A DNA stretch of 64,000 nt, taken from contig NZ_KB904189.1 in assembly GCF_000380005.1 (NCBI RefSeq), positions 1 to 64,000 of the forward strand, in the 5' to 3' direction. The stretch comes from Streptococcus didelphis DSM 15616. Its GTDB lineage: Bacteria; Bacillota; Bacilli; Lactobacillales; Streptococcaceae. Each line of letters starts with the position of its first letter. Within the stretch, counting starts at the first letter, position 1. Below the pieces are notes generated by a model. The model searched no databases, had not been told where the DNA came from, and saw only the letters and a list, made by a program, of their open reading frames with translations. Of the stretch, positions 8,450 to 16,405 are shown one piece after another. A program made the position numbers and the translations under genes.

Positions 8450-9088
8450 ATGAAAATTGCACTCATTAATGAAAATAGCCAAGCTGCTAAAAATGCTATT
8501 ATTTACAAAGAATTAAAAAAAGTAGCTGATGAAAAAGGCTTTGAAACTTATAACTATGGCATGTATGGTAAAGAAGGCGAAAGCCAACTGACCTATGTTC
8601 AAAATGGACTCTTAAGTGCTATTTTACTCAATAGCGGAGCTGCCGACTTTGTTATTACAGGATGTGGAACTGGTGTTGGAGCAATGCTTGCTTGTAATAG
8701 CTTCCCAGGTGTTATTTGTGGCTTTGCTGCTGACCCTTTAGATGCTTACTTGTTCTCTCAAATTAATGGGGGTAATGCCTTAGCTATTCCCTATGCTAAG
8801 GGTTTTGGATGGGGTGCTGAACTCAATCTCCGCTACATGTTTGAACGTCTTTTTGAAGAAACCATTGGTGGTGGTTACCCTAAAGAACGAGCGATTCCAG
8901 AACAACGCAATGCTGGTATTTTAAGAGAGCTTAAAAAAATAAGCCATTCAGATATCTTAAGTATTTTAAAAGAAATAGACCAGGATTTCTTGAAAGAAAC
9001 TATTGCTGGAGAGCATTTCCAAGAATATTTCTTTGCTAATTGTCAAAACCAAGAAATCACAGACTACCTCAAAACCCTTATAGACTAA
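8450..9088 (+). CDS. dhuI: RpiB/LacAB-family 4-deoxy-uronate ketol-isomerase (DhuI type)
   Basis: A 212-residue RpiB/LacA/LacB-fold isomerase. The family's sugar-binding and catalytic region is seen in ADFVITGCGTGVGAMLACNSFPGV, then the INGGNALAIPYAKGFGWGAEL segment. It is longer than RpiB itself (about 150 residues), with an extra C-terminal helix region. Streptococcal DhuI isomerises the 4-deoxy-L-threo-5-hexosulose-uronate released by the GH88 hydrolase. The position between dhuD and kdgK supports that over a pentose or galactose role. GAAGGAG precedes the ATG. Confidence 0.87.
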   Translation: MKIALINENSQAAKNAIIYKELKKVADEKGFETYNYGMYGKEGESQLTYVQNGLLSAILLNSGAADFVITGCGTGVGAMLACNSFPGVICGFAADPLDAYLFSQINGGNALAIPYAKGFGWGAELNLRYMFERLFEETIGGGYPKERAIPEQRNAGILRELKKISHSDILSILKEIDQDFLKETIAGEHFQEYFFANCQNQEITDYLKTLID

Positions 9089-9119
9089 AAAAGACTTGCT
9101 TCATGAAAGGATATTCAAC

Positions 9120-10127
9120 ATGTCTAAAATACTCTTTTTTGGTGAACCACTGATTAGGATAAGCCCGCAAAATCCCCATCACTTTCACAATAATTGTCAA
9201 AGCAAGCTCTTTTATGGAGGTTCAGAAGTCAATATAGCAAGGGCTCTCCAAGCTTTTGGACAGAGGACCAAGTTGGCCACTTCTATACCTTGTGGGCTTA
9301 TTGGTGATTCCTTTATCCAATTTCTTAAGGAAAATCATATCGACACTAGTCCTATTCAAAGGGTGGGGCAGAGAATTGGCTTGTATTTTTTTGAGAATTC
9401 TTTTGGCTGCCGTCAAGGACAGGTCCTTTATGACCGTGATAATAGTAGTCTACATGATTTTGATCCTTCTAATATAGACTTTGATAGCTTATTTAAGGAT
9501 GTTTCTTATTTTCACTTCAGTGGCATTACCCTAGCTTTGGGAAAAGATATTAGACATACAATTAACATATTTCTAGAAGAAGCCAAAAAAAGAGGGGTAA
9601 GCATATCTTTTGATCTTAATTTTCGCAGTCGCCTCTTACAGCCAGAAGAAGCCAAGTATCTTTTTACAGAGTTTGCTGAATTTGCCGACATTTGTTTTGG
9701 AATTGAACCCTTAATGCTAGATGAAACTGACCTAAGTTTTTTTGATAGGGACAATGCTGCTCCTGATACGATTAAAAATCGCATGTTGGCTTTAACCAAA
9801 CGTTTTAACTTTCAAACTATTTTCCATACCCACCGTAAGCAGGATAGCTTCGGGCGAAACCATTATCAGGCTTTTCTAGCGACAGATCAAGGAGAATTCT
9901 TCCTTTCTAAGGCCTTAAAAACCCAGCTACTGCAACGTATTGGTAGTGGGGATGCTTTTGTAGCTGGCGCACTCCATTGTCTGATTGAAGAAACTAACAA
10001 GCAAGAGATGCTCAACTTTGCCGTAGCTAGTGCTACTTTAAAATGCACACTTGAAGGGGATAATATGTTTGAAGCTCCCTCTCAGGTTAGACAAGTCTTA
10101 AAGGAAGGCAAGGATATTATTCGATAG
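9120..10127 (+). CDS. kdgK: 2-keto-3-deoxygluconate kinase (PfkB family)
   Basis: Phosphorylates 2-keto-3-deoxygluconate to KDPG for the downstream aldolase. The PfkB features are the N-terminal FGEPLIRISP and GGSEVNIARALQAFG (substrate and ATP lid region) and the C-terminal anion-hole/catalytic motif IGSGDAFVAGALHCL. The open frame reaches a TTG at 9096, but ATG 9120 is preferred: GAAAGGA is about 9 nt upstream and MSKILFFGEP is the normal family N-terminus. The product is then 335 residues. Confidence 0.9.
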   Translation: MSKILFFGEPLIRISPQNPHHFHNNCQSKLFYGGSEVNIARALQAFGQRTKLATSIPCGLIGDSFIQFLKENHIDTSPIQRVGQRIGLYFFENSFGCRQGQVLYDRDNSSLHDFDPSNIDFDSLFKDVSYFHFSGITLALGKDIRHTINIFLEEAKKRGVSISFDLNFRSRLLQPEEAKYLFTEFAEFADICFGIEPLMLDETDLSFFDRDNAAPDTIKNRMLALTKRFNFQTIFHTHRKQDSFGRNHYQAFLATDQGEFFLSKALKTQLLQRIGSGDAFVAGALHCLIEETNKQEMLNFAVASATLKCTLEGDNMFEAPSQVRQVLKEGKDIIR

Positions 10128-10141
10128 AAAAGGAGGCTTTC

Positions 10142-10777
10142 ATGACAAAATCAGAAACCATTTCACAGCTATTAGCAGAAAAAATAGTGGTTGTGATCCG
10201 AGGCACTAGCCAAAAAGAAGCTTTACAAGCTGCCCGTGCTTGTATTGAAGGTGGTATTAAAGTCATTGAAGTAGCTTATACTAATCCTCAAGCCAGCCAA
10301 ATCATTGAATGCCTTACAAAAGTCTATGCTAGTCAAGAGATAATTATTGGTGCTGGTACTGTTCTTGACCCTCAAACAGCTCGGACGGCTATTTTAGCTG
10401 GGGCAAAATTTATAGTCTCACCAGCATTTAGTAGTCAAACAGCTAAACTATGCCATGGCAATCTAATTCCCTACTTACCAGGCTGCATGACCCCTACAGA
10501 AGTCACTAGAGCTCTAGAGCATGGTTGTGATCTCCTTAAAATTTTTCCAGCTGCCAGCTTAGGGCCTTCTCATATCTCTTCTTTAAAAGCAGCGCTTCCC
10601 CACTTACAGCTTATGGTAACTGGTGGAGTTAACCTTTACAATGCTAAGGACTGGTTTAAAGCAGGTGCTTCGCTTATAGGAATTGGCGGAGAATTTAACA
10701 AACTAGCTAGCCAAGGAAACTATGATGCTATCACTGAAATGGCCCAAAAATACCACAAGCTTATCTTTAATGACTGA
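10142..10777 (+). CDS. kdgA: KDPG aldolase
   Basis: Cleaves 2-keto-3-deoxy-6-phosphogluconate to pyruvate and glyceraldehyde 3-phosphate, the last step of uronate breakdown. The 211-residue class I aldolase has the catalytic residues in context: Arg in VVVIRG, Glu in KVIEVAYTN, the Schiff-base Lys in DLLKIFPAASLGP, and the phosphate-binding TGGVN and IGIGGE loops. AAAGGAGG precedes the ATG. It is the last gene of the operon, and a terminator follows at 10805. Confidence 0.95.
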   Translation: MTKSETISQLLAEKIVVVIRGTSQKEALQAARACIEGGIKVIEVAYTNPQASQIIECLTKVYASQEIIIGAGTVLDPQTARTAILAGAKFIVSPAFSSQTAKLCHGNLIPYLPGCMTPTEVTRALEHGCDLLKIFPAASLGPSHISSLKAALPHLQLMVTGGVNLYNAKDWFKAGASLIGIGGEFNKLASQGNYDAITEMAQKYHKLIFND

Positions 10778-10804
10778 TGATACCTATAAATAAAGCTATT
10801 AAGA

Positions 10805-10848
10805 AAAGAGAGATTATCACTATAATGATAAATCGCTCTTTTTTTATA
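10805..10848 (+). terminator. Terminator of the dhuD-kdgA operon
   Basis: AAGAGAGATTATCA pairs imperfectly with TGATAAATCGCTCT across a short loop and is followed by a run of seven or more T. It lies 28 bp after the kdgA stop. Confidence 0.8.
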
Positions 10849-10932
10849 TTAAGTTTCTTAGCTGCTAGAAAAATATTCCGATTTCAAATCTTTTATGATA
10901 TTATAATCTGTAAAGAATGTAAGGAGCCATTT

Positions 10933-11298
10933 ATGACAGGTAAGAAAACCTATTTTGCCAGCAACCTAAAATATCTTCGAATGAAAAACAAGATGGAGCA
11001 ATTAGAACTTGCTAACTATTTAGGACGTAAAAGCGCCTCTTCCATTAGTGAATGGGAAAAAGGAAAGTACACACCCAAATCTGGACTTCTAAGTGAAATT
11101 GCAGGTTTGTTTAAGGTATCTTTAACGGATTTAATGGAAAGAGATCTTTCTATGGAAAACAATCTCTCACATGAATATCTATCAAGTCAAGAAATTGTTT
11201 ATATTTCTGAGCATCTAGACCCTCGCTTGGTTGATGAATGGGTTAATTTTGGCAAGGACCTAATGGATAAACAAGAAAACTTGAAAAAAGACCAGTAA
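10933..11298 (+). CDS. XRE-family transcriptional regulator, Cro/CI-type HTH
   Basis: A 121-residue protein with an N-terminal helix-turn-helix: NLKYLRMKNKMEQLELANYL (about 11-30), SASSISEWEKGKYTP, then LSEIAGLFKVSLTDLMERDL. The C-terminal 50 residues are polar with no named domain. The frame is open from 10777, but the first 52 codons cross the kdgA terminator. ATG 10933 follows AAGGAG by 6 nt and a TATAAT at 10902-10907, so I take that start. It stands alone between the uronate operon and spyA (convergent). Its targets are unknown; control of spyA is a possibility I cannot support from sequence. Confidence 0.85.
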   Translation: MTGKKTYFASNLKYLRMKNKMEQLELANYLGRKSASSISEWEKGKYTPKSGLLSEIAGLFKVSLTDLMERDLSMENNLSHEYLSSQEIVYISEHLDPRLVDEWVNFGKDLMDKQENLKKDQ

Positions 11299-11315
11299 CT
11301 TCTTAACCTTATAAT

Positions 11316-11349
11316 AAAAAGCACCTTTTAAGACTGAAAGGTGCTTTTA
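11316..11349. terminator. Bidirectional terminator between the XRE gene and spyA
   Basis: AAAAAGCACCTTT (11316-11328) pairs with AAAGGTGCTTTTAT after a short loop, giving T-runs on both strands. The genes on either side converge on it. Confidence 0.85.
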
Positions 11350-11446
11350 TGTGTACTTAACTTAAAACTACTCACTAGCAGCTAAAAAGGGAGAAATAGT
11401 TAGCTTTTAAGTAGGCAGTTAAGGAAGCATTGCAATAAGACTATGC

Positions 11447-12202
11447 TTAGTCACTAGCTTTAAACTGCATTTCAATAAGAAGTTTTGTCTTATCATCTGT
11501 CAAGTTTGCTCCAATTACTTCTAACTGACCATTGCGTGAAAATAAAAATTCATTTTCCCACTTGTAGGCAGAGTAAGGTTCTACAAAGGCCGCATGATTT
11601 CCCCTTGGAACTCGTAAACGTATCTCAATTGGTCTTGAAGTCATGGCACCATTTTTAAGAGCTGTTGTACTCATAAAACTATATTTAGTATAGAGGGTTT
11701 GTGGCTTAATTCGCTCTAATATTTTAGGATCAAATTGATTATTTTTATAATAGCTTTCATATTCTCCTTCAGAAAATCCTATATCCAGTAAAAATTGTGG
11801 ATGAACATAGCGATAAACAATCATGTCCCAAGGAATGGTCATTTTATGTGTAGCACTATCTAAAAGTCCTACCTCTTCACCTAACTTTTGTGGTAATTTT
11901 GTAAGATCACCCTTAGCAGCATCCAAAGCCTCATTGATCGTCGATGCCGTACTAGAGGTATAATCATGCATGGCCTTTTTTTCTTCTTCCGTAAAATTAA
12001 TATTTTTTGCCCAGCGATTATTGACTATTTCTCGTGTTACCCCTTCATCAAGGAATTTAAAATAGGCTCTTTCTGAATCAAATACAACTGAGCTACTCTC
12101 ATCATAAGGGTACTGGTCAGCAGCTACCTCAAAGGTCAGAAAAGGACCTAGGGACACAGTAGATAATAAAGCTATAAATAGTTTAGTAAGTTTTCCTTTC
12201 AT
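11447..12202 (-). CDS. spyA: SpyA-like secreted C3-type mono-ADP-ribosyltransferase toxin
   Basis: A 251-residue exported protein. A signal peptide (KLTKLFIALLSTVSLGPFLTF, predicted cleavage after AA near residue 28) precedes a single ART domain. The R-S-E catalytic set is visible: Arg131 in IVYRYV, the STT of FMSTT (178-180), and the biglutamate E-N-E at 216-218 followed by FLFSRNGQLEVIGA. These match S. pyogenes SpyA, which ADP-ribosylates host cytoskeletal proteins such as vimentin and actin. Segments such as SFMSTTALKNGAMT and AAFVEPYSA are near identical, but the N-terminal third is clearly divergent. AGGAGG precedes the ATG. It lies alone, converging on the XRE gene. Confidence 0.88.
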   Translation of the reverse strand: MKGKLTKLFIALLSTVSLGPFLTFEVAADQYPYDESSSVVFDSERAYFKFLDEGVTREIVNNRWAKNINFTEEEKKAMHDYTSSTASTINEALDAAKGDLTKLPQKLGEEVGLLDSATHKMTIPWDMIVYRYVHPQFLLDIGFSEGEYESYYKNNQFDPKILERIKPQTLYTKYSFMSTTALKNGAMTSRPIEIRLRVPRGNHAAFVEPYSAYKWENEFLFSRNGQLEVIGANLTDDKTKLLIEMQFKASD

Positions 12203-12572
12203 AATAATCCTCCTATATGATAAATAAATGATGATACAAAGCAGACTAGCACTATCTCCTATCAGAAACTATTGTCACTTTTTAGATGATCCTTTTACAG
12301 ATTTCACTTAAAATAACTTTCTGATAGCAACAGCTTCCTCTCTTTTGTATTTTTATTAAAAATAAACTCATTTAATAGCAATTTATTAAAAAAAGTTTAC
12401 AAAATTGTATATTAATTATAAAAAGACGTCAACTAAAAAATCTTCAAAAACGCTAGTTTTCCCTTTTTTCAGAACAAAAAAAGCTCCCCTAGTTAGGAGA
12501 GATTCCTTTCATATTGACTTTAGCAACAGCAGAGCCAGTAAGTAAAGGACAGTAAGTATAAAATTATCTCAT
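12203..12572. other. Gap upstream of spyA with a 10-bp inverted repeat
   Basis: CTATCAGAAA (12259-12268) and TTTCTGATAG (12318-12327) form a perfect 10-bp inverted repeat 49 bp apart, 57-125 bp upstream of the spyA start. It is too widely spaced to be a simple terminator and may be a pair of operator half-sites. The remainder is AT-rich, with no consensus promoter I would defend and no gene. Confidence 0.5.
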
Positions 12573-13073
12573 TTATAAGGATTTCAACCACTCGTTAACC
12601 TGATTTTGATAGTTATGTTTTTCTATCAATTCTTGCAAATACAAGCTATCTCTCTTACTGTCACCAGATTCCAGACATTTCTGATAAAACTCTAAAAAAG
12701 GTAATTAAATCCTTTTAGCATAGGATAATTCTGCAAGACTATCATAGGCTACTTTTTTAAAGCTAACTTCAGAATAGCCACTGTCATCAATTTGTTAAAT
12801 AGCATATTGGGCACGTAAATCACTTCTTAATCTTTCCCAAGGATAATAAGCTTGTCCCATACTACCGGGATTAATAATGAGTTACCCCTTACTGCTATAC
12901 CTTAAAAGTTGTTGATGAATATGGGCATAAACAGCAATATCATCTTGTTGATTGATGAATAACTCATCAAAACATTTTTTAAACTTAGAAGGAAGGTGAC
13001 AATCACACACAATCTCATTTGTTAGATTAGCCTTCTTTAGCTCTTTACCTCTGAGCTTCCATGTACAAGTCAT
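12573..13073 (-). pseudogene. Decayed metallophosphoesterase (YfcE-like), C-terminal part
   Basis: One minus-strand frame from about 13073 to TAA 12573-12575 reads as the C-terminal two thirds of a calcineurin-like phosphoesterase. It includes DIAVYAHIHQQLLRYSSKG, then a stop, then LIINPGSMGQAYYPWERLRS, the usual GHxH and NPGS metal-site blocks (here AHIH instead of GHIH). In-frame stops at 12882, 12795 and 12705 interrupt it without frameshifts, and the N-terminal metal-binding third (DxH/GNHD-type) is not recognisable upstream. It is a dead gene. Confidence 0.8.
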
Positions 13074-13266
13074 CTACTTTATTATCATAATCTCTAAGAT
13101 TAATAAATCTAATTTTTCACTATCATTAGGATATCACGATTCATTAAGCCTTGTAATCGTCATAAATGTTGATTTAAAGCCATTAATAACTTTCTAAATT
13201 TAACTAAAATAACTTAGATTTATTACAATAAGACAAAAAATAGACAATGACAGTATCAAATGTACA

Positions 13267-13299
13267 AAAATCACCCTCTTATATAAAAGGCGATTTTTT
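13267..13299. terminator. Hairpin terminator-like element
   Basis: AAAATCACC pairs with GGCGATTTT across a 13-nt loop, followed by T-runs on the plus strand; read on the minus strand it has a G-U pair and ends in TTTT. It lies just beyond the decayed minus-strand fragment at 13330-13503. Confidence 0.6.
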
Positions 13300-13329
13300 A
13301 CTATTAAGTACTTTCTTTTTGAAACTTTA

Positions 13330-13503
13330 CTAAGATTTGGGGACATTATTTAAGACTTCTTTGTTATCTTTTAGCCATCAATAATTAATTACTCGATGAG
13401 ATTCATCTAGCGAAAAATCATTTTCGAATTTTTATAAGGTGAGTTCTATTCTTTCATTGCTCAAGACGTATACCTTTTTCCACGATCTCACTTTTTCAGT
13501 TTC
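13330..13503 (-). pseudogene. Fragment of an unidentified decayed gene
   Basis: One minus-strand frame gives a protein-like sequence broken by two stops: ETEKVRSWKKVYVLSNERIE, then stop, KFENDFSLDESHRVINY, stop, WLKDNKEVLNNVPKS and a final TAG at 13330-13332. The composition looks coding rather than random. No family is recognised, so this is a tentative call. Confidence 0.3.
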
Positions 13504-13580
13504 AAGAAATTTAAATATTGAAATGCTTCTCTAAATAAATATACTAAAACCTATCTAGCTATTCTTAATTTCATATAAAG

Positions 13581-14234
13581 CTATTTACTTTTTTTTACCA
13601 CGTTTTCAATATCATTAATAAAAAACGAAAGCAAACTTCCTTTACCAACCGATTTTACACCTAAATCTTTTCTCATCTCGTTCATTACCTCTTCCATCAA
13701 AATAAGAAGCTCTGAATCATCCTCAGATTTAACTTTTAATGAACTTTGTCTAAAAGTATTCCACTTTTTTACTACTTTAGGAGAGCCCCAAAGTGACAAC
13801 TTGCTGTTAAAACTACTTATATCCTTGACCATTTCTTCTTGGGAGTAAGAAAATCCATTGTTCCCATTTTGAGTCATTTTATAAACAAGTTCAATAAACT
13901 CAGAATATGGAGCTTCTCTTTTAGCTGATAAATATTCTCTACGCTTATTTTTATTATCAGAATACCTAGAGTAAATTGAAATTAATAATGAAATAGAACC
14001 TGTGATTAAAGCAACCAAAACTACAGCATCTAAACTTGAGGTCATATTTTGTAAATACTTTATTGTATGGGTAATAAATATGGGTATATATTTAATCAAA
14101 AATTTCCCCACATAATATATATCAGTTAACAAAAAAAACAAAAGTAAATAATTCAATAATTTACTTTCTTTCTGTGTATTACCAATCATATACGCAATAA
14201 TAAAAGTAAAAATCAAACCAATCCAAAAATACAT
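13581..14234 (-). CDS. Hypothetical membrane protein
   Basis: A 217-residue protein with two N-terminal hydrophobic segments (about 2-18 and 28-58) and a third at about 70-87 (LDAVVLVALITGSISLLISIY). A polar cytoplasmic-type C-terminal half follows (KNKRREYLSAKREAPYSEFIELVYKM onward). Similar one-to-three-helix proteins with this kind of tail are common in mobile DNA, but I do not recognise a named family. It is the last gene of the AT-rich minus-strand set merR, 14271 gene, this gene, 36 bp after the previous one. The start ATG at 14234 follows AGAAAGGGAAACT. Confidence 0.7.
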   Translation of the reverse strand: MYFWIGLIFTFIIAYMIGNTQKESKLLNYLLLFFLLTDIYYVGKFLIKYIPIFITHTIKYLQNMTSSLDAVVLVALITGSISLLISIYSRYSDNKNKRREYLSAKREAPYSEFIELVYKMTQNGNNGFSYSQEEMVKDISSFNSKLSLWGSPKVVKKWNTFRQSSLKVKSEDDSELLILMEEVMNEMRKDLGVKSVGKGSLLSFFINDIENVVKKSK

Positions 14235-14270
14235 AGTTTCCCTTTCTAATTTTCCCGAAATTTCAAAATA

Positions 14271-14489
14271 TCATATACATCCAACATTCACTACTACAAT
14301 AAATTCCTTTATTGTAGTAGTTCTAACTTCCTTCTCTTCAAATTCACCAAATAATTCTAGTACAATTTCCCTCAAAGAACAATTTAAAACACCACTCAAG
14401 TTATTTTTACTAATGATATCATCAGAATGTGCGGAAAAATAGCCCTTAATCTCAAACTCTTTATCCCAAGTATAATCTTTAAATTTCAT
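14271..14489 (-). CDS. Short protein resembling the N-terminus of ApeA-type HEPN defence proteins
   Basis: 72 residues: KEFEIKGYFSAHSDD, then SGVLNCSLREIVLELFGEFEE. The pattern F.I.GY, then G.L..S...I.LELFG.F is what I recall for the ApeA N-terminal domain, which normally precedes a C-terminal HEPN nuclease in an abortive-infection phage defence protein. Here the frame stops at 72 residues, no HEPN domain follows, and the next gene begins 36 bp on, so it would be a truncated or rearranged remnant. It overlaps the merR stop by 4 bp (ATGA). The family assignment is tentative. Confidence 0.5.
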   Translation of the reverse strand: MKFKDYTWDKEFEIKGYFSAHSDDIISKNNLSGVLNCSLREIVLELFGEFEEKEVRTTTIKEFIVVVNVGCI

Positions 14490-15235
14490 TTTCTTCTTTC
14501 TAGTTGATTTTCAACAAATATGGCAATCGATTCTGAAATATATTTAGCTAAACCTTCACCAAATTTATCAATATTCTTTCTAAATTCTAGATTATTATAG
14601 TAAGTTTTACCTATTATTCCAAAAACTTCTAAAGAGCAATCAAAGGCATACGTATTTAATATGTCAAAAAGTTCTGAACACATCTTTTGAACTTCTTTTT
14701 CTTTAGCTTGTATCCTTCTGCTCATTTTTTGGGCAAACTTTATAAAAATATCATTAAATAATTCATTAACTTCTAGCTCTTTCCCTTTTTGTCTCTTTGA
14801 CGTTTCGATCACGAACTCTTTACCAAATTGCTCCAGCGCTTTACTTTGATATTCAATATTATCTAATATCGTGAAGCCATTAAATTGATTTGAAAATGTA
14901 GTTGTAATTTGAGGCTTTTTTGTATCAATTGTCCTTTGTATATTCTCCATAAGAAGAGAAATCTTTTTTTGCTCACTAGCAAGTATTTCTAATTGAGATT
15001 GCAATGCTGTGGTGCTATCAAAGTCCTTCTCATTAATAATTTTTCCAATTTTTTCAAGAGAAAAACCAAGAAATCTATAGTATCTAATTATATTTATTTT
15101 CTCAATATCTTCATTAGTATAATATCGGTAACCATTATCGAATTTATTTACCTTTAACAAGCCAATTTGGTCATAATGGTGCAAGGTTCTAATAGTAACC
15201 CCTGAAATTTGTGCTGCTTCCTTAATTAAGTACAT
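14486..15235 (-). CDS. MerR-family transcriptional regulator with C-terminal effector domain
   Basis: The N-terminal winged helix (LIKEAAQISGVTIRTLHHYDQIGLLKVNKFDNGYRYY) is standard MerR, followed by the dimerisation helix (LQSQLEILASEQKKISLLMENIQRTI). The C-terminal half (about 130-249) is a helical region like the TipAS/antibiotic-recognition type, which binds a ligand. The frame is open from 15262, but ATG 15235 has GAGGGGGAAG directly upstream, giving 249 residues. It is divergent from the DUF2268 gene across a promoter with a 19-bp spacer and a central dyad, so it probably activates that gene. It overlaps the downstream 14271-14489 gene. Confidence 0.9.
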   Translation of the reverse strand: MYLIKEAAQISGVTIRTLHHYDQIGLLKVNKFDNGYRYYTNEDIEKINIIRYYRFLGFSLEKIGKIINEKDFDSTTALQSQLEILASEQKKISLLMENIQRTIDTKKPQITTTFSNQFNGFTILDNIEYQSKALEQFGKEFVIETSKRQKGKELEVNELFNDIFIKFAQKMSRRIQAKEKEVQKMCSELFDILNTYAFDCSLEVFGIIGKTYYNNLEFRKNIDKFGEGLAKYISESIAIFVENQLERRK

Positions 15236-15268
15236 GTCTTCCCCCTCAAGATATTTTATCATAAGCAG

Positions 15269-15299
15269 TTGACTTTAACGTAGCGTCAAAGTGTATAAT
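15269..15299 (+). promoter_or_regulatory. MerR-type activated promoter of the DUF2268 gene
   Basis: TTGACT (15269-15274) and TATAAT (15294-15299) are separated by 19 bp, longer than the normal 17. The dyad CTTTAACG-TAG-CGTCAAAG (15273-15291, 7 of 8 positions symmetrical) sits in the spacer. This is the architecture MerR proteins need to activate by untwisting DNA. The merR gene starts 34 bp away on the other strand. Confidence 0.85.
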
Positions 15300-15328
15300 T
15301 TTTTTATTAAATCAAAGGAGTAAATACG

Positions 15329-16235
15329 ATGAAATTACATTTAATTAAGTCTGATAATATTTATAAAGAAATTTTAGAGACGCCACTTGAAAAAAGAGAT
15401 GAAGTTTTCAAACAAAATTTACTAGTTCCATTTAATAAGAAATTTGAAAAACAGAATATTTCTTTTGATGAAAATAAACCTTTTAATGTTATGACTCTAA
15501 TAAGTTTTATGCATAAAATGCCTAAGGATTTGCTAAAAGAAGATATTTCATTTATTAATCGTTTTTTTTGATGAAAAATTCTGGAAAAGCATCACTGATG
15601 CCTTTTATCATTCACTTGAAGCTTTCACATCTAGAGGTGTTGATATACCTGAAAAAGATTATTTTCTAACAGCATTATTAGGTAATCCAAATAGTCCAAT
15701 GATGACTATTAATGACAACTATAGTGGTGATGGTGGAATTCCAGGATATATTTTTCTTTCTCTTGTTCCAAATGATTATACAATTAATAGAATTCCATCA
15801 GCAGTTGCTCATGAGTGTAATCATAATATACGTTATCAATTTATTAATTGGGGAAAGGGCCCACTCAAAGAAATGATTGTTTCTGAGGGCCTCGCCGAAA
15901 ACTTTGCGGAAAAAATGTATGGAAAAGAAAATATTGGACCTTGGGTTACGAAGAACAATCTAGATACCTTAAATAAAGTTATTAAGCCAATAATCAAAGA
16001 AAATCTCTATATTGATAATATGCAAGAAGCCATGCCATATTTATATGGTGATGAAATTACAAAAATGCAAGGTGGTATAGGTGTGGGGCTCCCTTATGCA
16101 TCTGGTTACACATGTGGTTATTATCTAGTTAAATATTATTTACAAAAGACTGGACTATCAATTGAAGAAGCAACACTAAAAACTGCTGATAACATTCTAA
16201 ATGAAGTAGAGGAATTTTGGACTGAAAATTTATAA
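15329..16235 (+). pseudogene. DUF2268-family putative zinc protease, frameshifted in a poly-T tract
   Basis: The first part (15329-15571, 80 codons) ends at TGA after an 8-T run (15562-15569). Removing one T continues the frame as INRFFDEKFWKS and on to 16235, giving about 301 residues. The second part carries AHECNHNIRYQF, an HExxH zinc motif, and SEGLAENFAEKMYG, with a likely third ligand Glu, which fit the DUF2268 predicted Zn-dependent proteases. AAAGGAG precedes the ATG. The two pieces are otherwise undecayed, so this may be a recent mutation, slippage-based phase variation or a sequencing error. No signal peptide is seen. Confidence 0.85.
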
Positions 16236-16341
16236 TTGAACAAACTTGTATGCATCATATTGATATTTTTAACAGAAATTAACTACTTCATCTCAGTTTG
16301 CTCTTGCATTCAGTCACTTTATCTAATTTTATCCTAAGCTT

Positions 16342-16370
16342 ATGACACTCTACCTTTCCTATGTTATAAT
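16342..16370 (+). promoter_or_regulatory. Promoter of ybaB
   Basis: ATGACA (16342-16347), a 17-bp spacer and extended -10 TGTTATAAT (TATAAT at 16365-16370), 36 bp before the ybaB start. Confidence 0.8.
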
Positions 16371-16405
16371 AATAAAGTATTAAAAACTGAGGAGAATAAA
16401 ATCTT

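Larger units (their letters stand above)
13074..13580. other. AT-rich spacer with a terminator and a decayed reading frame
   Basis: No intact gene. It holds the hairpin at 13267-13299 and the fragment at 13330-13503 described separately. Base composition becomes visibly richer in A and T from here to about 16.3 kb. Confidence 0.6.

Noticed and set aside
10777..10932. N-terminal 52-residue extension of the XRE regulator
   Set aside because: It crosses the kdgA terminator hairpin and lies upstream of a TATAAT and the proper AAGGAG site.
12480..12505. Hairpin AGCTCC...AGGAGAG as a terminator
   Set aside because: The stem is only about 5 bp and lacks a proper T-run; not called.
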